This document shows positions 10,763 to 26,499 of a DNA stretch of 64,000 bases, piece by piece. The stretch lies in assembly GCA_025765615.1 (NCBI GenBank), contig JAIVFJ010000026.1, forward strand, positions 186,001 through 250,000, written 5' to 3'. This stretch comes from Zopfochytrium polystomum. Taxonomy: Eukaryota > Chytridiomycota > Chytridiomycetes > Chytridiales > Chytridiaceae. Numbering within the stretch: position 1 is the stretch's first letter; every line of letters begins with the position of its first letter. The position numbers and the translations under genes were made by a program. The notes under the pieces are model-generated. The model was not told where the DNA came from. It was given only the letters and a program-made list of their open reading frames with translations, and ran no database searches.

Positions 10763-12712
10763 GGTGGGCGGTGGGTGTGTGAGTGGGAGTTTGTGTGTGT
10801 GTGTGTGTGTGTGAGTGTGGTTTGGAGCGGGGCAGCAGATAGATCTCTCTTTAGGGTATGAGGTTGTTTGGGCGGTCCCAATTAGTTGTTGCTTCTGTTT
10901 TGTTTTCCCTCTCTTTGCTCTCTTTGCTCTCTTTCGGGTTGCACCACCGATGGCCTTTTTGAGGGAGGATGTTTTGTGTTTTTATTTTTATTTTTATTTT
11001 TATTTTTCGTTCTTTTTTCTCTTGTTCTTCTTGGTCTGTCCGGTGGTCTTGCTCTCCTTTATTCGTCCTTTTTCATTTGCCCCTTTATTGTCTCGATCCG
11101 CGCATGGGCAGCTGCTGCTTCCGCTTTGCTCCCCCCTTTTTCCGTAAACCACGACCAAAGAAAAAATCCGGAAAACCAAACGAGAGATTTCTAAATCTGC
11201 GCCGATTGCGCAGCTTGTGGGAGACAACAAAGTGCGCTTTATTGCGATAACGAGACAAAAAAAAAAAAATAAAAAATGGGAGGACAAATCGAGACAAGAG
11301 ACAGACTGCGCACAAGACAGCTAGTTTCCTTTTTGGACGTTGGTCACACGCCATCCACGATTGTGCAATCGCAATGCGACCTGAGTGCCGTCAGTCTGTC
11401 TTTCTCGGTCTCTCTCTCTCTCGCGCTCTCCCTTCACCCTGAACAGTCGCGCCATCGAGTGCAGTGACGACGACCATGCCGTGGCGGCATATTGTGTATC
11501 CATTTCGTTGTCTCTCCCCATCCACAAATATCCATGAAAAACTGAGCCCTTCCAGTCTTAGCTGCCTTGCATGGGTTCGTTCTCACGAGTTCAATCCTCA
11601 ACACACGCACATGTGTTGGGGCGTGGCGGAGGCATCTTTTGCTGCTTCTCCTGCTGTTTCTTTGTTTGTTTGTTCGTTCGGTTGTAAACTTGTTGTTCCT
11701 GATATTAACATGCGAGTGAGACAACACCTGCATGGCCCGCAACACTTGGCCGAAGGGTTTGGCCTCATTTTCATTTTCATTTTTCCCCCCCTTTGCATTG
11801 ATAGCTCGGCTGCACTTCGTCCTGTCAGGAGAACCAAAAAAAAAAAAAAAAAAAAAAAATTAAAATAAAAATAAAAATAAATGAAAAAAGTAAAATTTGT
11901 GTACTTGACCCTCCCATTCAATTTTCGCACTTGATGGTTCGCCTCGCATCATTAATGCAGCGGTGCCGTGAAGAGTAGCAATCGTGGAATGCTGTCTCAT
12001 CTTGTCCCTTTCTTCGGTTTCTTCCTTATCTCTTGCGTAAGCACTGAATCGCTCGACGCCGGCGGTCGCAACTGCCACCGTCGTATTTGGCATCGTGCAA
12101 GGTGTACCAGCCCGGAAGCGACGGTGATTCACTTCGAACGGCTTTTGGTGGTACGGGAGTAGAGCATGTCTGCTGGCCGAACAGCTGGTGGTCCCCCTTT
12201 CGTCCCGCAGTGTGTTGTGCCTTGTTTGAACGTCGTTGTGATAAGCTCTACATATTCCAAAACGATTGGCAAAGATTCCGTCCAGGAACAGGGCGAGTGC
12301 CAAGCGATGCGCCTTAGGCGCCCCCGAAGATTGAACAAGCGGGCCTTGCTTTCCAGTTCTGTGAAGCGGCGCTTCTCTTGACTTTATCTCGCCAGATGCA
12401 GCCGAATGCGCGATGAACGTCCGTTCGTTGCTCCGCTCGAGGCAGCCGTTTCTTCTTGGAGCAATCGTACTTATTTGTTTCTGGTTCATTCTTAACGTGT
12501 GGGATCATGTTTGGTGGGATGCGCTGCTGGAAGAATACCGACCAGAGCCTTTCCAGTCCACCGATCCTTGTCAAGTGTACTCTTACCCTTCAATCGGCGT
12601 TCACTGCATTTGCACGAAGAACTGCTTTTGGTCAAACGAGACAAAACAAAAACGGCAGCTCTGGGCCAGTGGAGTTTGAAAAAAAGGTAAACATTGCCGC
12701 TGAAGTTCGTGT
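10763..12712. other. Long intergenic stretch, low-complexity rich
   Basis: It contains a GT repeat (about 10792-10813), a (TTTTA)n run (about 10978-11007) and poly-A (11837-11859). No conserved gene was recognised. A short ORF at 12413-12679 is listed separately. Confidence 0.5.
12413..12679 (+). CDS. Possible 88-residue single-pass membrane protein
   Basis: ATG-initiated ORF with a basic start, a hydrophobic helix (FLLGAIVLICFWFIL) and a later Cys cluster (CICTKNC). It lies against the 3' end of the HAD phosphatase on the opposite strand and ends before it. No family was recognised, and it may be chance. Confidence 0.2.
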   Translation: MNVRSLLRSRQPFLLGAIVLICFWFILNVWDHVWWDALLEEYRPEPFQSTDPCQVYSYPSIGVHCICTKNCFWSNETKQKRQLWASGV

Positions 12713-13568
12713 TCAAAGCCCGAAAACTGACGGTTCAAACTCCTCCAGCGAGCTCAATACCGCGGCGCAGCGGCGGACCAGCTCTTCATCCTTTGTCAGG
12801 TTCGCATCGGGAACCCACACGACGTGCATGCCGGCGTTCAGACCTGCCTTAACACCGGACGGCGCGTCCTCAAACACTAGACATTCCGACTCACGCCCCT
12901 CGAAGCCCACCGCCTTCGCTGCAGCGAGGAAAATGTCCGGCGCCGGCTTGCTCTTGATGGCCGCATGGTCATCTGCGCAGACTATAGCATCAAACAGCGA
13001 AAATAGTTCGCCGTTTTGGGATGACTTGAGGTTGAACGCTCGCCTGTGACTTGACGTCGCAACCTGCAATCGTGGCGACCAGACTTTAATCGTCCGTCAC
13101 TTGACCGTGTTTAACACTTACCGCAATTGGAATCTTTTTGCTTTTCAGATACGTGACTAGCTTCATCACTCCGGGAAGAGGTCGACAAAGAGGAAATAAA
13201 GATTCCTTTGGAATTCGCGAAATAATAATAAATAGAGCGCTTAGTTCAGGATCTTAGAGTAGGCAGCGCATACGTGGCCAGCATTTCTCTCCTTGAGGTA
13301 CTCTTCCACAGTCATCGGGATTTGGTAGTGGTCAATCAGGATTTTGGCTGCCTCTTGCTCCTGTACGCCGATCATTTTGCTCTACAAGGGTGAGTTAGAA
13401 CGCACGTCCGGCTCAATTTCCGTTTGTTACCGTGCGCACCTTTACGGACCATTCGAAGTTCTTGCCAAAGCGCGATAGGATGCCTTGGGTGACTTTGGAG
13501 TAGACTGCCTCCGTGTCAAGGAGGAGCCCGTCCATGTCAAACAGGCAGCACTTGATCGTGGGTGCCAT
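12713..13568 (-). CDS. HAD-like phosphatase (pseudouridine-5'-phosphatase / DOG2 type)
   Basis: Haloacid-dehalogenase hydrolase that dephosphorylates a small phosphorylated metabolite, probably cytosolic. Exons 13568-13440, 13381-13274, 13205-13122 and 13063-12713 splice without phase change (introns 58, 68, 58 nt) into 222 residues, close to animal PUDP. Motif I is [17 protein letters not shown] (nucleophile and acid Asp). The cap helix has IPMTVEEYL, then [12 protein letters not shown]. Motif II is [10 protein letters not shown], motif [13 protein letters not shown], motif [15 protein letters not shown]. The closest relatives by motif pattern are PUDP/HDHD1 and yeast sugar-phosphate phosphatases, so the substrate is uncertain. 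It is head-to-head with ECD at 32 bp. Confidence 0.9.
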
Positions 13569-13600
13569 GTCAAACAGTTTGATCAAAGCGCAACCAAGCC
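13569..13600. promoter_or_regulatory. 32-bp divergent intergenic region between HAD phosphatase and ECD
   Basis: The two start codons are separated by only 32 bp, so each core promoter must overlap the neighbouring 5' UTR or coding sequence. No TATA box is visible. Confidence 0.6.
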
Positions 13601-16599
<2,999 letters not shown>

Positions 16600-17326
16600 A
16601 ATCGCATTTGGGAAAGGAGTCTGCGGCGTGCTTTCTGCGATTGAAAAAAAAAAAAAAACAGTGTGCTTCTTTGCCGGGGTGGTTTGGCGGTGCGCGGAGG
16701 CGCATGGCGAGGTTCGTTCAGAGCAGCGGCCATTCTTCGCGCAGGGTGGCGGTGGGAGAGGCCAGCAAGGCGTATATCCGAGCCATAACGAACTCGCGGG
16801 GCCTTGTTCGCGCAAGCCGGAGTGGATTGAGGAGGACGTCGGAGTGCCTGGAACATTCACAGTGTGCTTTGTGTTTCTTTTTCCTTTTGAATGTGCAATC
16901 TAACGTGTGCAAATATTCTTCTTGCCTCGCCCACTTGCCTCCACTTGTCCCTTTTCATGCTGCGTTGTGAAAAGCCACGGAAAGACAACGTCGGCTCTTC
17001 AGAAGTTTGTCTCGCTCCTGTCTCTCTGTCTGTCTCTCTCTGTTTCTCTGCGTCTCTGTCTGTCCCGTCGGTCGAGTACATTCTGGTTGGTCCCGTGACA
17101 GCGGAAAGAAAGAAAGAAAGGCGGCCGTGTCGCGCAGCCAGCCCCGAGTAGGGCGGCCCAGCCCCCTGCACCGCACTCACCCACGCTGGCCTGGTCCGCT
17201 CGCTCTTGTCGCAGTAGCCCACCGCACGCTCCTCCACAGTTAGGCAAAACACTCGCCCATACCCATCCCCCTTGCGACGCGCGACAACCTTTTGCCGTGG
17301 GTACTCCTGACAGGGTTGTGGGGAAA
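16600..17326. other. Intergenic between ECD and hexose transporter
   Basis: An A-run at 16644-16659 probably marks the ECD 3' end. A (TCTG/TCTC)n stretch lies at 17019-17065 and (GAAA)n at 17105-17120. No gene seen. Confidence 0.5.
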
Positions 17327-20300
17327 ATGCCGCACCTCTATGACGAGGGTCCACCACGCCCAAGCCGCGGCGGGGCCAAGTACATGTGGGCAGTCGCCTT
17401 CGCGGCTGGCATGGGCGGTATGCTCTTTGGTTATGAGATCGGAATCATCAAGTTGAGTTGGTTTGTGCAATTTCGCACCCTCCTTCCACCTTCCGACCGC
17501 GCATAGTAACACCGTAGCGCTCGCCCCCAGCCAAATCCTGTCCATCACGAGCTTTCTTTTTTACTTTAAAATCTTTGGGCCTCCGGATAACTACAACCCG
17601 GACGCCTACTATGATCCCGAGGACTTGCAAATTTTGTCGACAACCGATCGAGATAAAGGTTTGTGCAAAAAGCTTGCGTAAAAGTTGCCACTTGGCTGAA
17701 AGAAAAGGTCCGCTTCAGGTTTGGTCACCTCGTCCTTCCTCTATGGCTGCGTAGTGGGAGCTGCTGCCGTCTCCCTGCTCGCAGATGTCATCGGCCGCAA
17801 GTTTTCCATTATTCTCGGAGGCATAATTTACACGGCTGGAGGCTGCTTACAAGCGGCCGCTGTTAACTTTCCCACATTCCTCTTTGGCCGCGGGATGTCT
17901 GGAATGTCGGTTGGAATAATGTCGATGTCGGTGCCACTTTACATCGCCGAGACTGCGCCGACGGCGATAAGAGGACGACTAACGACAGTCTACCAGCTGA
18001 TGATAACGTTTGGGGTACAGCCTCCGATTTTAGAGTGTTCTATTTGCATTTTTTAAATTCCCACCTTTTCGCTAACAAATGCGCTCAAATTTACATCATC
18101 CTCACCCAGATTCTCGTCGCATCCTGCGTAAACGGCATTATCGTCTCAGTCATGGGCCGAAAGTACGACCTGGCATGGCGTCTCGCTCTTGCCCTCCAAG
18201 TCGTACCGGGCTTGACTCTCCTTATCCTCATGCTGCCAATGCCACGCTCGCCGCGCTGGCTGGCCGAAAAGGGCTTTCACGCCGAAGGCCAACGCGTGAT
18301 TGCTCGCCTCCGAGGCTTTGAAGATGAAGATGAGGACGAAGTCGTCGTTGAATACCGTTCCATTATGGCCGGCGTCGAGTACGAACGACGCATCGGCACC
18401 GCCGGGTGGACTCACCTGTTACGAAAGGGAGTCCGTCGGCGTCTGGTCTTTGGAGTGGTTAACCAGTTCTTTCAACAATGGACGGGCATCAACGTTATTC
18501 TATACTACGGATACGACTTGTTTAAGCAGCTCAAGTTTGGGAACGTTAACTCGTCAGTCGTGTTCATTATTGTTAACGCGTTCATCAACTTTGCCTTCAC
18601 GCTTCCCGGAATGTGGGGGGTCGAACGGTTCGGCAGGAGACCGCTTTTTATTTTCGGAGGAATGGCAATGTGCTTTGCCTATTGCATCGTGTTTGTGTTT
18701 TCGACATTGGCGCCGGCCGGCCAAGGTTACGCGTGGGTTGCCGTTTTGGGGATCTACACGTTCACGATTTCGTTTGCGTGTACCTGGGGCCCGGTCGTCT
18801 GGACGTACCAGAGCGAAATATTCCCGCTCCGCATTCGAGCAAAAGGAACAGGACTGTCAACAATGTCAAATTGGATTTGGAATGCTGTCATTGCGCAGAT
18901 TCAACCGTCTCTAAGCACCTCACTGCATATCAACCTCTACTTGGTAGGCCACTGCTCAGTGTCTCTTTCCTTCTTCGCTGACTGGTATTTCGTCTGTGTT
19001 TGTCAGATTTTTGTTGGCACTTGCTTCCTCATGACAATTTATGCCTGGAAGTTTATTCCTGAAACAAGAGGTAAAACGTTGGAAGACATGGACGAGGTGT
19101 TCAAGGACGGCGAGGCAGTGCTTCCATCTCAAGGCCTAGAGTGGAGCGCCACTGTGGCAGCACTCTTTACCATGCGTGGATACCGCAGTCGCTCACGCCA
19201 AGACCATGGTCACGCGGCAAGTGGCGATGCACCTGCAGGTTTTGCGAAAGACTCGCGGTCTTTCTCGTCTCGGTCACACCCTTCTGCGAGCTCTGCAGGG
19301 CATTCGACATTGGACGACGGTGAATCGCAAGCCTCTGGATCGTCTTCCGCACGACCAAAGGTGTTCGGAAGCTCCAAGAAAAGAGCCGAAATGGAACGGA
19401 GCAGTAATATCGCACCAGGAATGACGGCACTCTCTGATGGCGATCTGGCCGATTTCCTCACAGCCACTGGCGACGACTTTGCTGCCTTTAATCTCCCGGC
19501 AAACTTCACGACACCCTTTTCTGCTTCCAAAAAACCCAAATCGTCCGCCATGAAGAAATCCGCGGCCGTCGACGCGAGTCCACCACCAAACTTTGCAATA
19601 ACTGACGAACTCTCCGGCTTCCCTTTGTCGTTCGACTGCAGTGCTCCATCGACCTCTTCCCTTTCTTCCTCTCGCCAGCGTTCACGCTCCGTGGGCAGTA
19701 CTGCCAGCAGGCCTGACGACCTCTCTATAGGCACTGGAACTCTCTCGGTTCCCGGCACAACCTCCACGCGTCTCGCCGCCACGTCTTTGCTGAATACCAC
19801 CGACCCCGCTGACCCCGCAGCGTCCGGCATCCCTGATTTCCCCGGAACCCAGTTGCCCAGTTCGTTGTTACTACAAACGCACACTCTTCCTTCAGTAGTT
19901 GCACCGACAGGTACATCTACCACTTCCACGGTCATCGGCCAATGGCCCCCAGCCTTTGTGGTCAGGCTCGGGCAGACCCGTGCCGCGCAGCAGCTCCAGC
20001 AGTCGCTTCGTGGCCATGCATCTGGCCGACGTTCTTCGTCACCTGCTGACGCTTTGCCGCAACCGGGCGCAAATTCGGGAGTTTCACGGCCGTCGAGTGC
20101 ACAAAACGGCGCTGCCTTTGACGGGCCACCGCGCCACTATCGCCGCGGTCGCAGCGGAACCCCCTCGCCTTCGGATGCATTTGCGCTCCCATCGGCGCCG
20201 CCGCGGACGCCGCGGAGCCGCAGCGTGGATACAGGCCGGTCTTCAGGCTCGGTTGCAAGCACTGGACCGGGTCGCGGACTGAGCGGTTGGATAATAGAAG

Positions 20301-20332
20301 AGGATTACTTACGCGAGTTTGCGCGGAGATAG
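17327..20332 (+). CDS. MFS hexose transporter with long cytosolic tail, possible glucose sensor
   Basis: Twelve-segment sugar porter in the plasma membrane. Exons 17327-17451, 17531-17658, 17719-18014, 18110-18943 and 19007-20332 give 901 residues. Sugar-porter signatures: LFGYEIGIINQIL, ADVIGRKFSIILGG, PLYIAETAPTAIRGRL, PMPRSPRWL, QQWTGINVILYYG, GVERFGRRPLFIFGG and PETRGKTLEDMDEVF (about residue 480). After this last motif, where ordinary transporters end, about 400 further residues follow: Ser/Pro/Thr-rich, hydrophilic, without helices, ending in GWIIEEDYLREFARR. Long C-terminal tails mark the yeast Snf3/Rgt2 glucose sensors, but I see no repeat proving homology to those tails. The last intron (63 nt) is frame-neutral and stop-free. 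Confidence 0.9.
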
Positions 20333-21159
20333 CGAAAGGCCTCGCTCTTTTTCTACGTCCTGCCCACAACAGGGCTTTTTGTTTGCTTAAACTACTCACC
20401 CCGCAACCCTCGATTACGCCAAAATGGTCTTGTGGAACTTTCCTTTTGTCGTTATACTTTCAAACGTGATAATATTTTGTTCGAAGGGGTTGTGTGCGTG
20501 AACTTCATATCCGTATTTCGTCTCGCTATTCTCGTAACACGAAATGATTGTTCCCTTCTCTGCGCTGTCGTCGGACTTCGAAGATCCAAAAAAAAAAAAA
20601 AAAAAAAAAAAAGGATGACGAAGATTGATGAGGTAATGGCGATCGCTTTGTAGAGCGGGGTACCGACTTGGCCGCCGCCGATGTGATGACGAAGTCGAGG
20701 CCGGCGAGAACGACGAGGATGACGAAGAAATGAACTGCGGCGACGGCGAAGAGGATGGCGGCGAATTTCTGGACGTGTCCGGTTCTTCTTTCACCAATCG
20801 GTGTACCAGAATAGCGCGGCCAAAACTGCGGTAATGAAAAGAAAAGCGAGAGGAGGCAAGGTGAAAAGGTTGAAGTTTTCACAAGGATGGAATATTCATT
20901 TGCATGGACTGCAAGTTGGTTGCTTGAAATGGTTTTTATTATAAAATTGCAGATGCCCAAGGGCAGCAAAACAACCGCCTAAATAAATAAACTGGGATCT
21001 CAAATGTGACCACTACCATCAATCAATGCGCAACACTTGCAAACTGGAAACATTGACAAAGCGTGAAGCAGTGATGCGGAGGATCACTTGCAACACTGTC
21101 GTAGATAAATATATTCCGGGTTATTCTGCAGAGTCTGCAAATTTAGCTCCCTCCTTTTG
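20333..21159. other. Intergenic; possible small exon on minus strand
   Basis: A minus-strand segment at about 20825-20640, after an acceptor-like CATTACCGCAG, encodes a hydrophobic stretch (FAAILFAVAAVHFFVILVV). No start or partner exon was found. A poly-A run lies at 20588-20612. Confidence 0.3.
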
Positions 21160-24100
21160 TTAGCTCTGGTATCCGCCATCGTGCTCCAAATGCTTCGACC
21201 ATGAACCCTCGCCATCCAATGCTCTCCAGTAACTACGCAAGTGGTCGACATTGTAGGGGTATCCTGTGGACTTGACATCAGCCCAGATTGATCGTGCGAG
21301 ATCAGTCTGGCCTGAATGTCCACATATATCCAATGCCATGGTGAGGTACACCGGCAAGTTCTTGGTTACTCGCGTCGCTGAAATAGGCGTTTGCTTTCCA
21401 TCAGATTGATCCAAGCCGATGAGGTTCTGAACAGATTCATCCAGAGGAGCATCTTTCCAGAGGAAATCCCACACTCTCATTGCTGCGGTGGGTTGTCCAG
21501 AATCAGCCATCCAACGCATCACCAAGACCCAAGTTGCCCCATCCGGCAATAGATCAGAATCCAAGAGAAACTTGAGCGCAATGTGAAAGCTATCTACTTG
21601 CTTGTTGTCCAGGCAACCAGACATGAAGCAGTTAAGAACAACGACATCCACAGGTTTTTGTCGGTTGCCTTCTCCGGCCTTGGGGGAGGAAGAAGCCTTG
21701 ACAATCAATTCCCACGCAGTTTCGGAATGACCTATTTGGCACAGCAACAAAACAACCCGCGAAAGTGTCTTAGCAGCAATAGGAAGCCTGGAGTCGTTCA
21801 TCCGCACCAAGGTGGACTTGAAACTGGATATGTTTCCAGCACGAAGGTAGCCCACCAAGTGGTGTCGATTCACTCGAGTTCGAACCGCGTGGGGCAGCGC
21901 ACTTTTTTCAAGATCAGCTGTTACTGATTCCATTTTTTGGGTGTCACCAGCCTCTGCATAGCCCCATATGAGGAGCTCGAGTACATCATCCTTCAGCCTC
22001 TGATTCTGCTCAGCTTTCTGCAGCAGATGGAGCCCATACTCCATCGCGACGGTGTCGCCAGCGGTCGCTGCACCCCGAACCAGTGCTGTAAGCAATGCAG
22101 CATCGGTTTCCTGACCGCTAATAGATTTTGCGGCTGCCAAAAGTTGATCAACGAAACGTAAGATGCCAGAAGTGCATTGAGCTTGACCAGCTGGCGCCGT
22201 CTGCCTTCGCATGGTCATGGTTGCCATCACCCAGCTTCGCTCTGTGATGACGTTCGCCTGGACACCATTTGAGACCATTCTCCAAATAACTGCATTCATT
22301 CTGTCAAATCTCTTGCATCGCACCAGTGCACGAATGATTTCATGACCTGTGCTATCGTCAAGCTCATGACCGCTAGCCAAAAATGAGTCCAACAATTCTA
22401 TCATGGCATGACAATCACGAGTCCGTCCAGTTCTCGGCATAAGAGGAGCAAAAGACGATGAATCGACAGTATGTTGGGAAGAAGGGTATAATGCCCCACT
22501 ACTAATAGCATCAATCTCGCTTAAAATGCTTGCATCTTCGCAAACTCGAAGCTTGGTCTTGTTGCGCAGAATCACTGACAACACCGCATTCCCAGGTGGT
22601 GGCAAATGAGGCCAACGGCCACTCTCATCCTTGCCGTATATCATGGATCGGAAAAATCGTGTGGCTTTGTCGACTTCATTAGCACAAAAGTATACCCGCA
22701 TCAGTGCTGCACAGGTTGTCTCCTGCGGTGGGACGAATGGAAATTTCTCCACAAATTTCTCAAACCAAGATTCTGCACAGGTGATTGCACGACCTGCATC
22801 CACTTCAAAAGCTGCAGTAGTAAGAAGTAATCGGTAGCATTCTTCATCAAGCTGAACTCCAGCACCCAAAGCAAGCTTCAGAGCCGTATCAGCCACGGCA
22901 AGCGGAGCTTGATGGCGGAGAGAAGCACGCAGGTACAGTTTAAGGATATCCAAAATAGTCGGATGACCGTCGCGAAATCGACGACAACCTGCTTCGCTCA
23001 TTACTAGTTTCAGAAGCTGTTCCGCCTTTCCAAAGCTTGGTTCATAAGTGTTCAAGGGGTCCATTGCCAGAAGTGTTTCAAGGAGAGCAAATGTGAGATG
23101 ATTCATTGGGACAAAACGAAACAGTAAGATGGAAGACAATAATTGCTCAAGCTGCTCCTTGTCGCTTTTGGTCGGGACCATTATAGCAGGTACCCGACTT
23201 GACAAATGTTTCACTAAGACTGGTTCACCCTCGTCGACATTTCCACGAAGAACTGAGAATAGAAGTAGGTTTAACACTCCGCCAAACAACTTGGATCCAT
23301 ATTCAGAAGTAGACACGGGCAGCGACACATCTTGTGCCATTTCCCGAAGGCAATTCATGGCCTGCACTATTCGACCTGCTCCCAGTAAACTCTGTAAATA
23401 TACTTGAAGTGAATGCGGTGTTGGTGGAATCTTCTTAGTCAAAAGCGTCTGATAGTGCAAATCAGCAACATCTGGATTTGACTGCACTGCTTCCGCAAGC
23501 AACGAGCTGTGGATAAACCTCGGAATGAGATAGTCGTCCCTCACGATTTTGCGGTGCAGGGAAGGTGAAAGTTTGCCAATTCTTGTTATAATCTGGCGAA
23601 CGGCTGTCCACTGCGAAGATTCTACCGCATCTTGAAGCATTCCGTTTAAGCACTGATTTCGAGCGTTCAATACTGCGCTGTTCCTCAAATGAAGCTCCCC
23701 AATAGTATCAATGATGTCGTTTGCTGCATCCCAGTCACGCTTTGCATACGCTTCCCTAAGCACTGCACTGTAAACAGGAGCAACAGGTTTTATCCCAAAA
23801 TCATCCATTTTCTTAAAGTACTGAAGCATAACCTGGAGATTACCAGAACACGCATCAATGATTGAACGAAATAAGTTCTTTGTGATCTGCACACCCTTGG
23901 CCGTGATTTCTGAAACGAGCTCTTCCACGGCTACAATATCTCCGCGTGCCTGCTTGAATGCCCATTCGAAAGTTTCACTGTTTGGCTTGACACCAACTTG
24001 TTCAAGGCGCCGACACCAACGATCGAATCGCGTTCGCCAAGGTTGTGGTTTTATGTTTAAACTAAAAGAATTCTCAGTCTGCGATATTTCCTGTTCCTCC

Positions 24101-25271
24101 GGCTGTGCCTTTTGATCTACAGCGTGAAAGCTTGCAGCGGCTTCAGCCTCCGCGCGCATGACGGCGTTGAAGCCTGCGACAGCTGGCACAACTCCCCGGT
24201 GCAGCGCTCGGCGCAACTGCGCTTCTGCACCAAATACGTCTCCTCGCCTTGCAAATCCTGCCGCCAACGAGGCAAATGTTGCGGCATTTAGGTTAAAGCC
24301 ACCAGCCTCCATCGCTCTCGACAAATCAACTGCTGATCTCATGTCCCCAGTCATGGCATACGCCTCAACAGCTGCGGCGAAGTTGCTCGTCAAGTTTCGC
24401 GGAGAAGATGGAATTCTTCCCGAGAGTGAAAGGTTGGTCAGTCGTCCGATGAGGAAGATTGCCTGGTCGACTTGTTTCTCCTTGATTCGCAACCGAATCA
24501 AGCTGTGTATGGCTTGGGCCACTGCATGGCTATCGTCAGTCTGTGATCCTGCGCTGCCCAGCTCTAATGAAGAAACGCGTCAGTTTGTTGTCCAAAAGCT
24601 CTAAGCCGCTCACCTTTCGCATTCACTAGACGAAAAATCATGGCCTCGACCCATCCCTCTGCAGATGACACTTTTCCAATTGAGTAATTGAATTTTGCCA
24701 TTAGAAACATGGCTTCCACGTTGGGCTCCAGTCCCATAGCTGCCATTTCGTTCAGGCAACGTTCTGCTCCATCCTCATCCACAAGTGCAGAAGCTGCGGA
24801 CAGCATTATGGTGAAGGATTCCACGTCCGGATCGACGCCTGCCACCAGCATATCAGAAAACACCTTTCTTGCCTTGATAGCGTGGCCGTCTTGAATGAGC
24901 GTGCGCATGATTAGATTGTACGCCAAGGCTGTTGGTTTGATATCGAGCTGGGTCATATCTGACACAACGAGAAGAAGTCGCTCAGTGATGTGAGGCGGAA
25001 GACGAATCAATAGATCAAAATCCGTTGAGTTTAGCTTTGTGAGGAAGCCATTTTCAGACCGAAACAAAAGGTAGAGCTCCCACGCTCTTTCGGGAGGGGA
25101 TCCTTGCTCCAACACGCGTCGAAAGTGGGAGAGCTCTGATGACGACTCGACGGCGGTTGATCTTCCTGCTATGCTTCTGGTGGATAGACTGCGCTGAACT
25201 TCAAGCTGATAGTAAAATGTTCGACCAGTCGAGCAAAGAAAATGGAAGGTGAGGGAAGGTGTTGACACCAT
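21160..25271 (-). CDS. Large pentatricopeptide-repeat (PPR) protein, probably mitochondrial
   Basis: PPR proteins bind organelle RNAs and guide processing, stability or translation. Two exons, 25271-24614 and 24563-21160, joined across a 50-nt intron (GTGAGC...ATTAG), give 1,353 residues. Repeats of about 35 residues are visible from about residue 100, for example LAYNLIMRTLIQDGHAIKA and ESFTIMLSAASALVDEDGA with the DxxxG-D-PDV connector, and again near 220-330 and towards the C-terminus. The chosen ATG gives a presequence-like start (MVSTPSLTFHFLCSTGRTF, few acidic residues, many Ser/Arg). The same frame is open another 567 nt upstream without an ATG that improves the model, so an extra 5' exon is possible. 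The RNA target is unknown. Confidence 0.82.
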
Positions 25272-26499
25272 TCGGCATCTACAGAAGCTGTCAGTGGGTC
25301 TGGTGCGTGAGGTCAACAGCGATGTGAGACGCTTATTTTGGCAAAACTGGTGCGATGGCAGTATGTGATAATGCGAAGGAGAGGAGCCGCTGACGTCGAC
25401 AGCAGTCACCCGTGGAACGCGTAGTATGAACGGCAAGAAGGAGAAGTTCAAGACGTGTTGTTTGAGAGTGACGGCGATCGCATCGATTGTCCAAGGTTGT
25501 GCAAGACAACTGAGAGTGCGGAAACGTTTAGCCATCTGTGCTATTATAAACGACCACGTTGATCTCGCCAAGATCCTGCCATGCTCTTCGCTACTCAGAT
25601 ATTGTTTCGCTCTTCCGATGTGTTTGGGAAACCATGCATGGAGCCAATGTGCCTTAATGACAGTCAATGGAGTAACTTGGATGCGCCATTGGTCCACTGT
25701 CATTGCCGTCCTTCGTGTGGAGGCGGTGCTGATCACGGCTGCGACTGGCTGCCTGTCCTCGTTGACATCACCGTCGTCCAAGGTCATTTTGAGCGCCTTC
25801 TCAAGCGTGTTGCCGTCGTTGTCAGCATTTGAGTCCACTTCTCAGTCGGTCGCGCGCAAGCCCACTGCAGCCCCTGACAGTGGGAGCCGATCGGAAAAGT
25901 CGTTGATCGGGACTGTGGCGGCCGCGCCTGAGAGAGTCTCTCGGTAGTCGTGGGTACGGCGGCACGGCGGGCCGGTTGCCGGCGATGTTGAACGATGGCG
26001 AGAGCAATGGAGGGGATGGAGGCGGCTCTGACCGTGCGATTGTGCTCACGCGCAAGGATGGATGGAGCACGTGATCGGGATGCCTTGCAAGGAAACGGAA
26101 AAGGGGACCCGCTTTGAAGTTATCGCTGTCGAGACTGCAAGATTTTACTGCTCAGATTGCAATGGTGGCTGTCGGTTGCATTAAGGCAAACTTCAAGAGC
26201 TCTCAGTGCCGCATGGTCATTGTCCAGTGCGAAACTCAGTTATGCCTCCGACGGTTGTGCTGGGCGGTCTGAGTCCACAAGAATTTGGTTGACGAGGAAG
26301 AGGACGCAAGTGGCTATGTTGACCAAGGTTGTGGGTTTTGTTTGGTAAGGAGTATAGACTGGTAGTTTGAAGAACAGCTGCTCGCTTCAGCAGAAGAGGA
26401 TCTAAAGAAGTGAACGAGGAGAGTTGCAGGCATCCTGGAACAATGAAATAGCTTCTCGTAAGATTAAAATTAATATAAATTGTTATCAAAGGTTTTGAG
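25272..26499. other. Intergenic with unexplained open frames
   Basis: Minus-strand frames at 25838-25650 (TVDQWRIQ, DDGDVNEDRQPV) look protein-like, but no start, stop or family could be fixed. A CACGTG E-box (GCACGTGATC) lies at 26067-26076. Confidence 0.3.
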
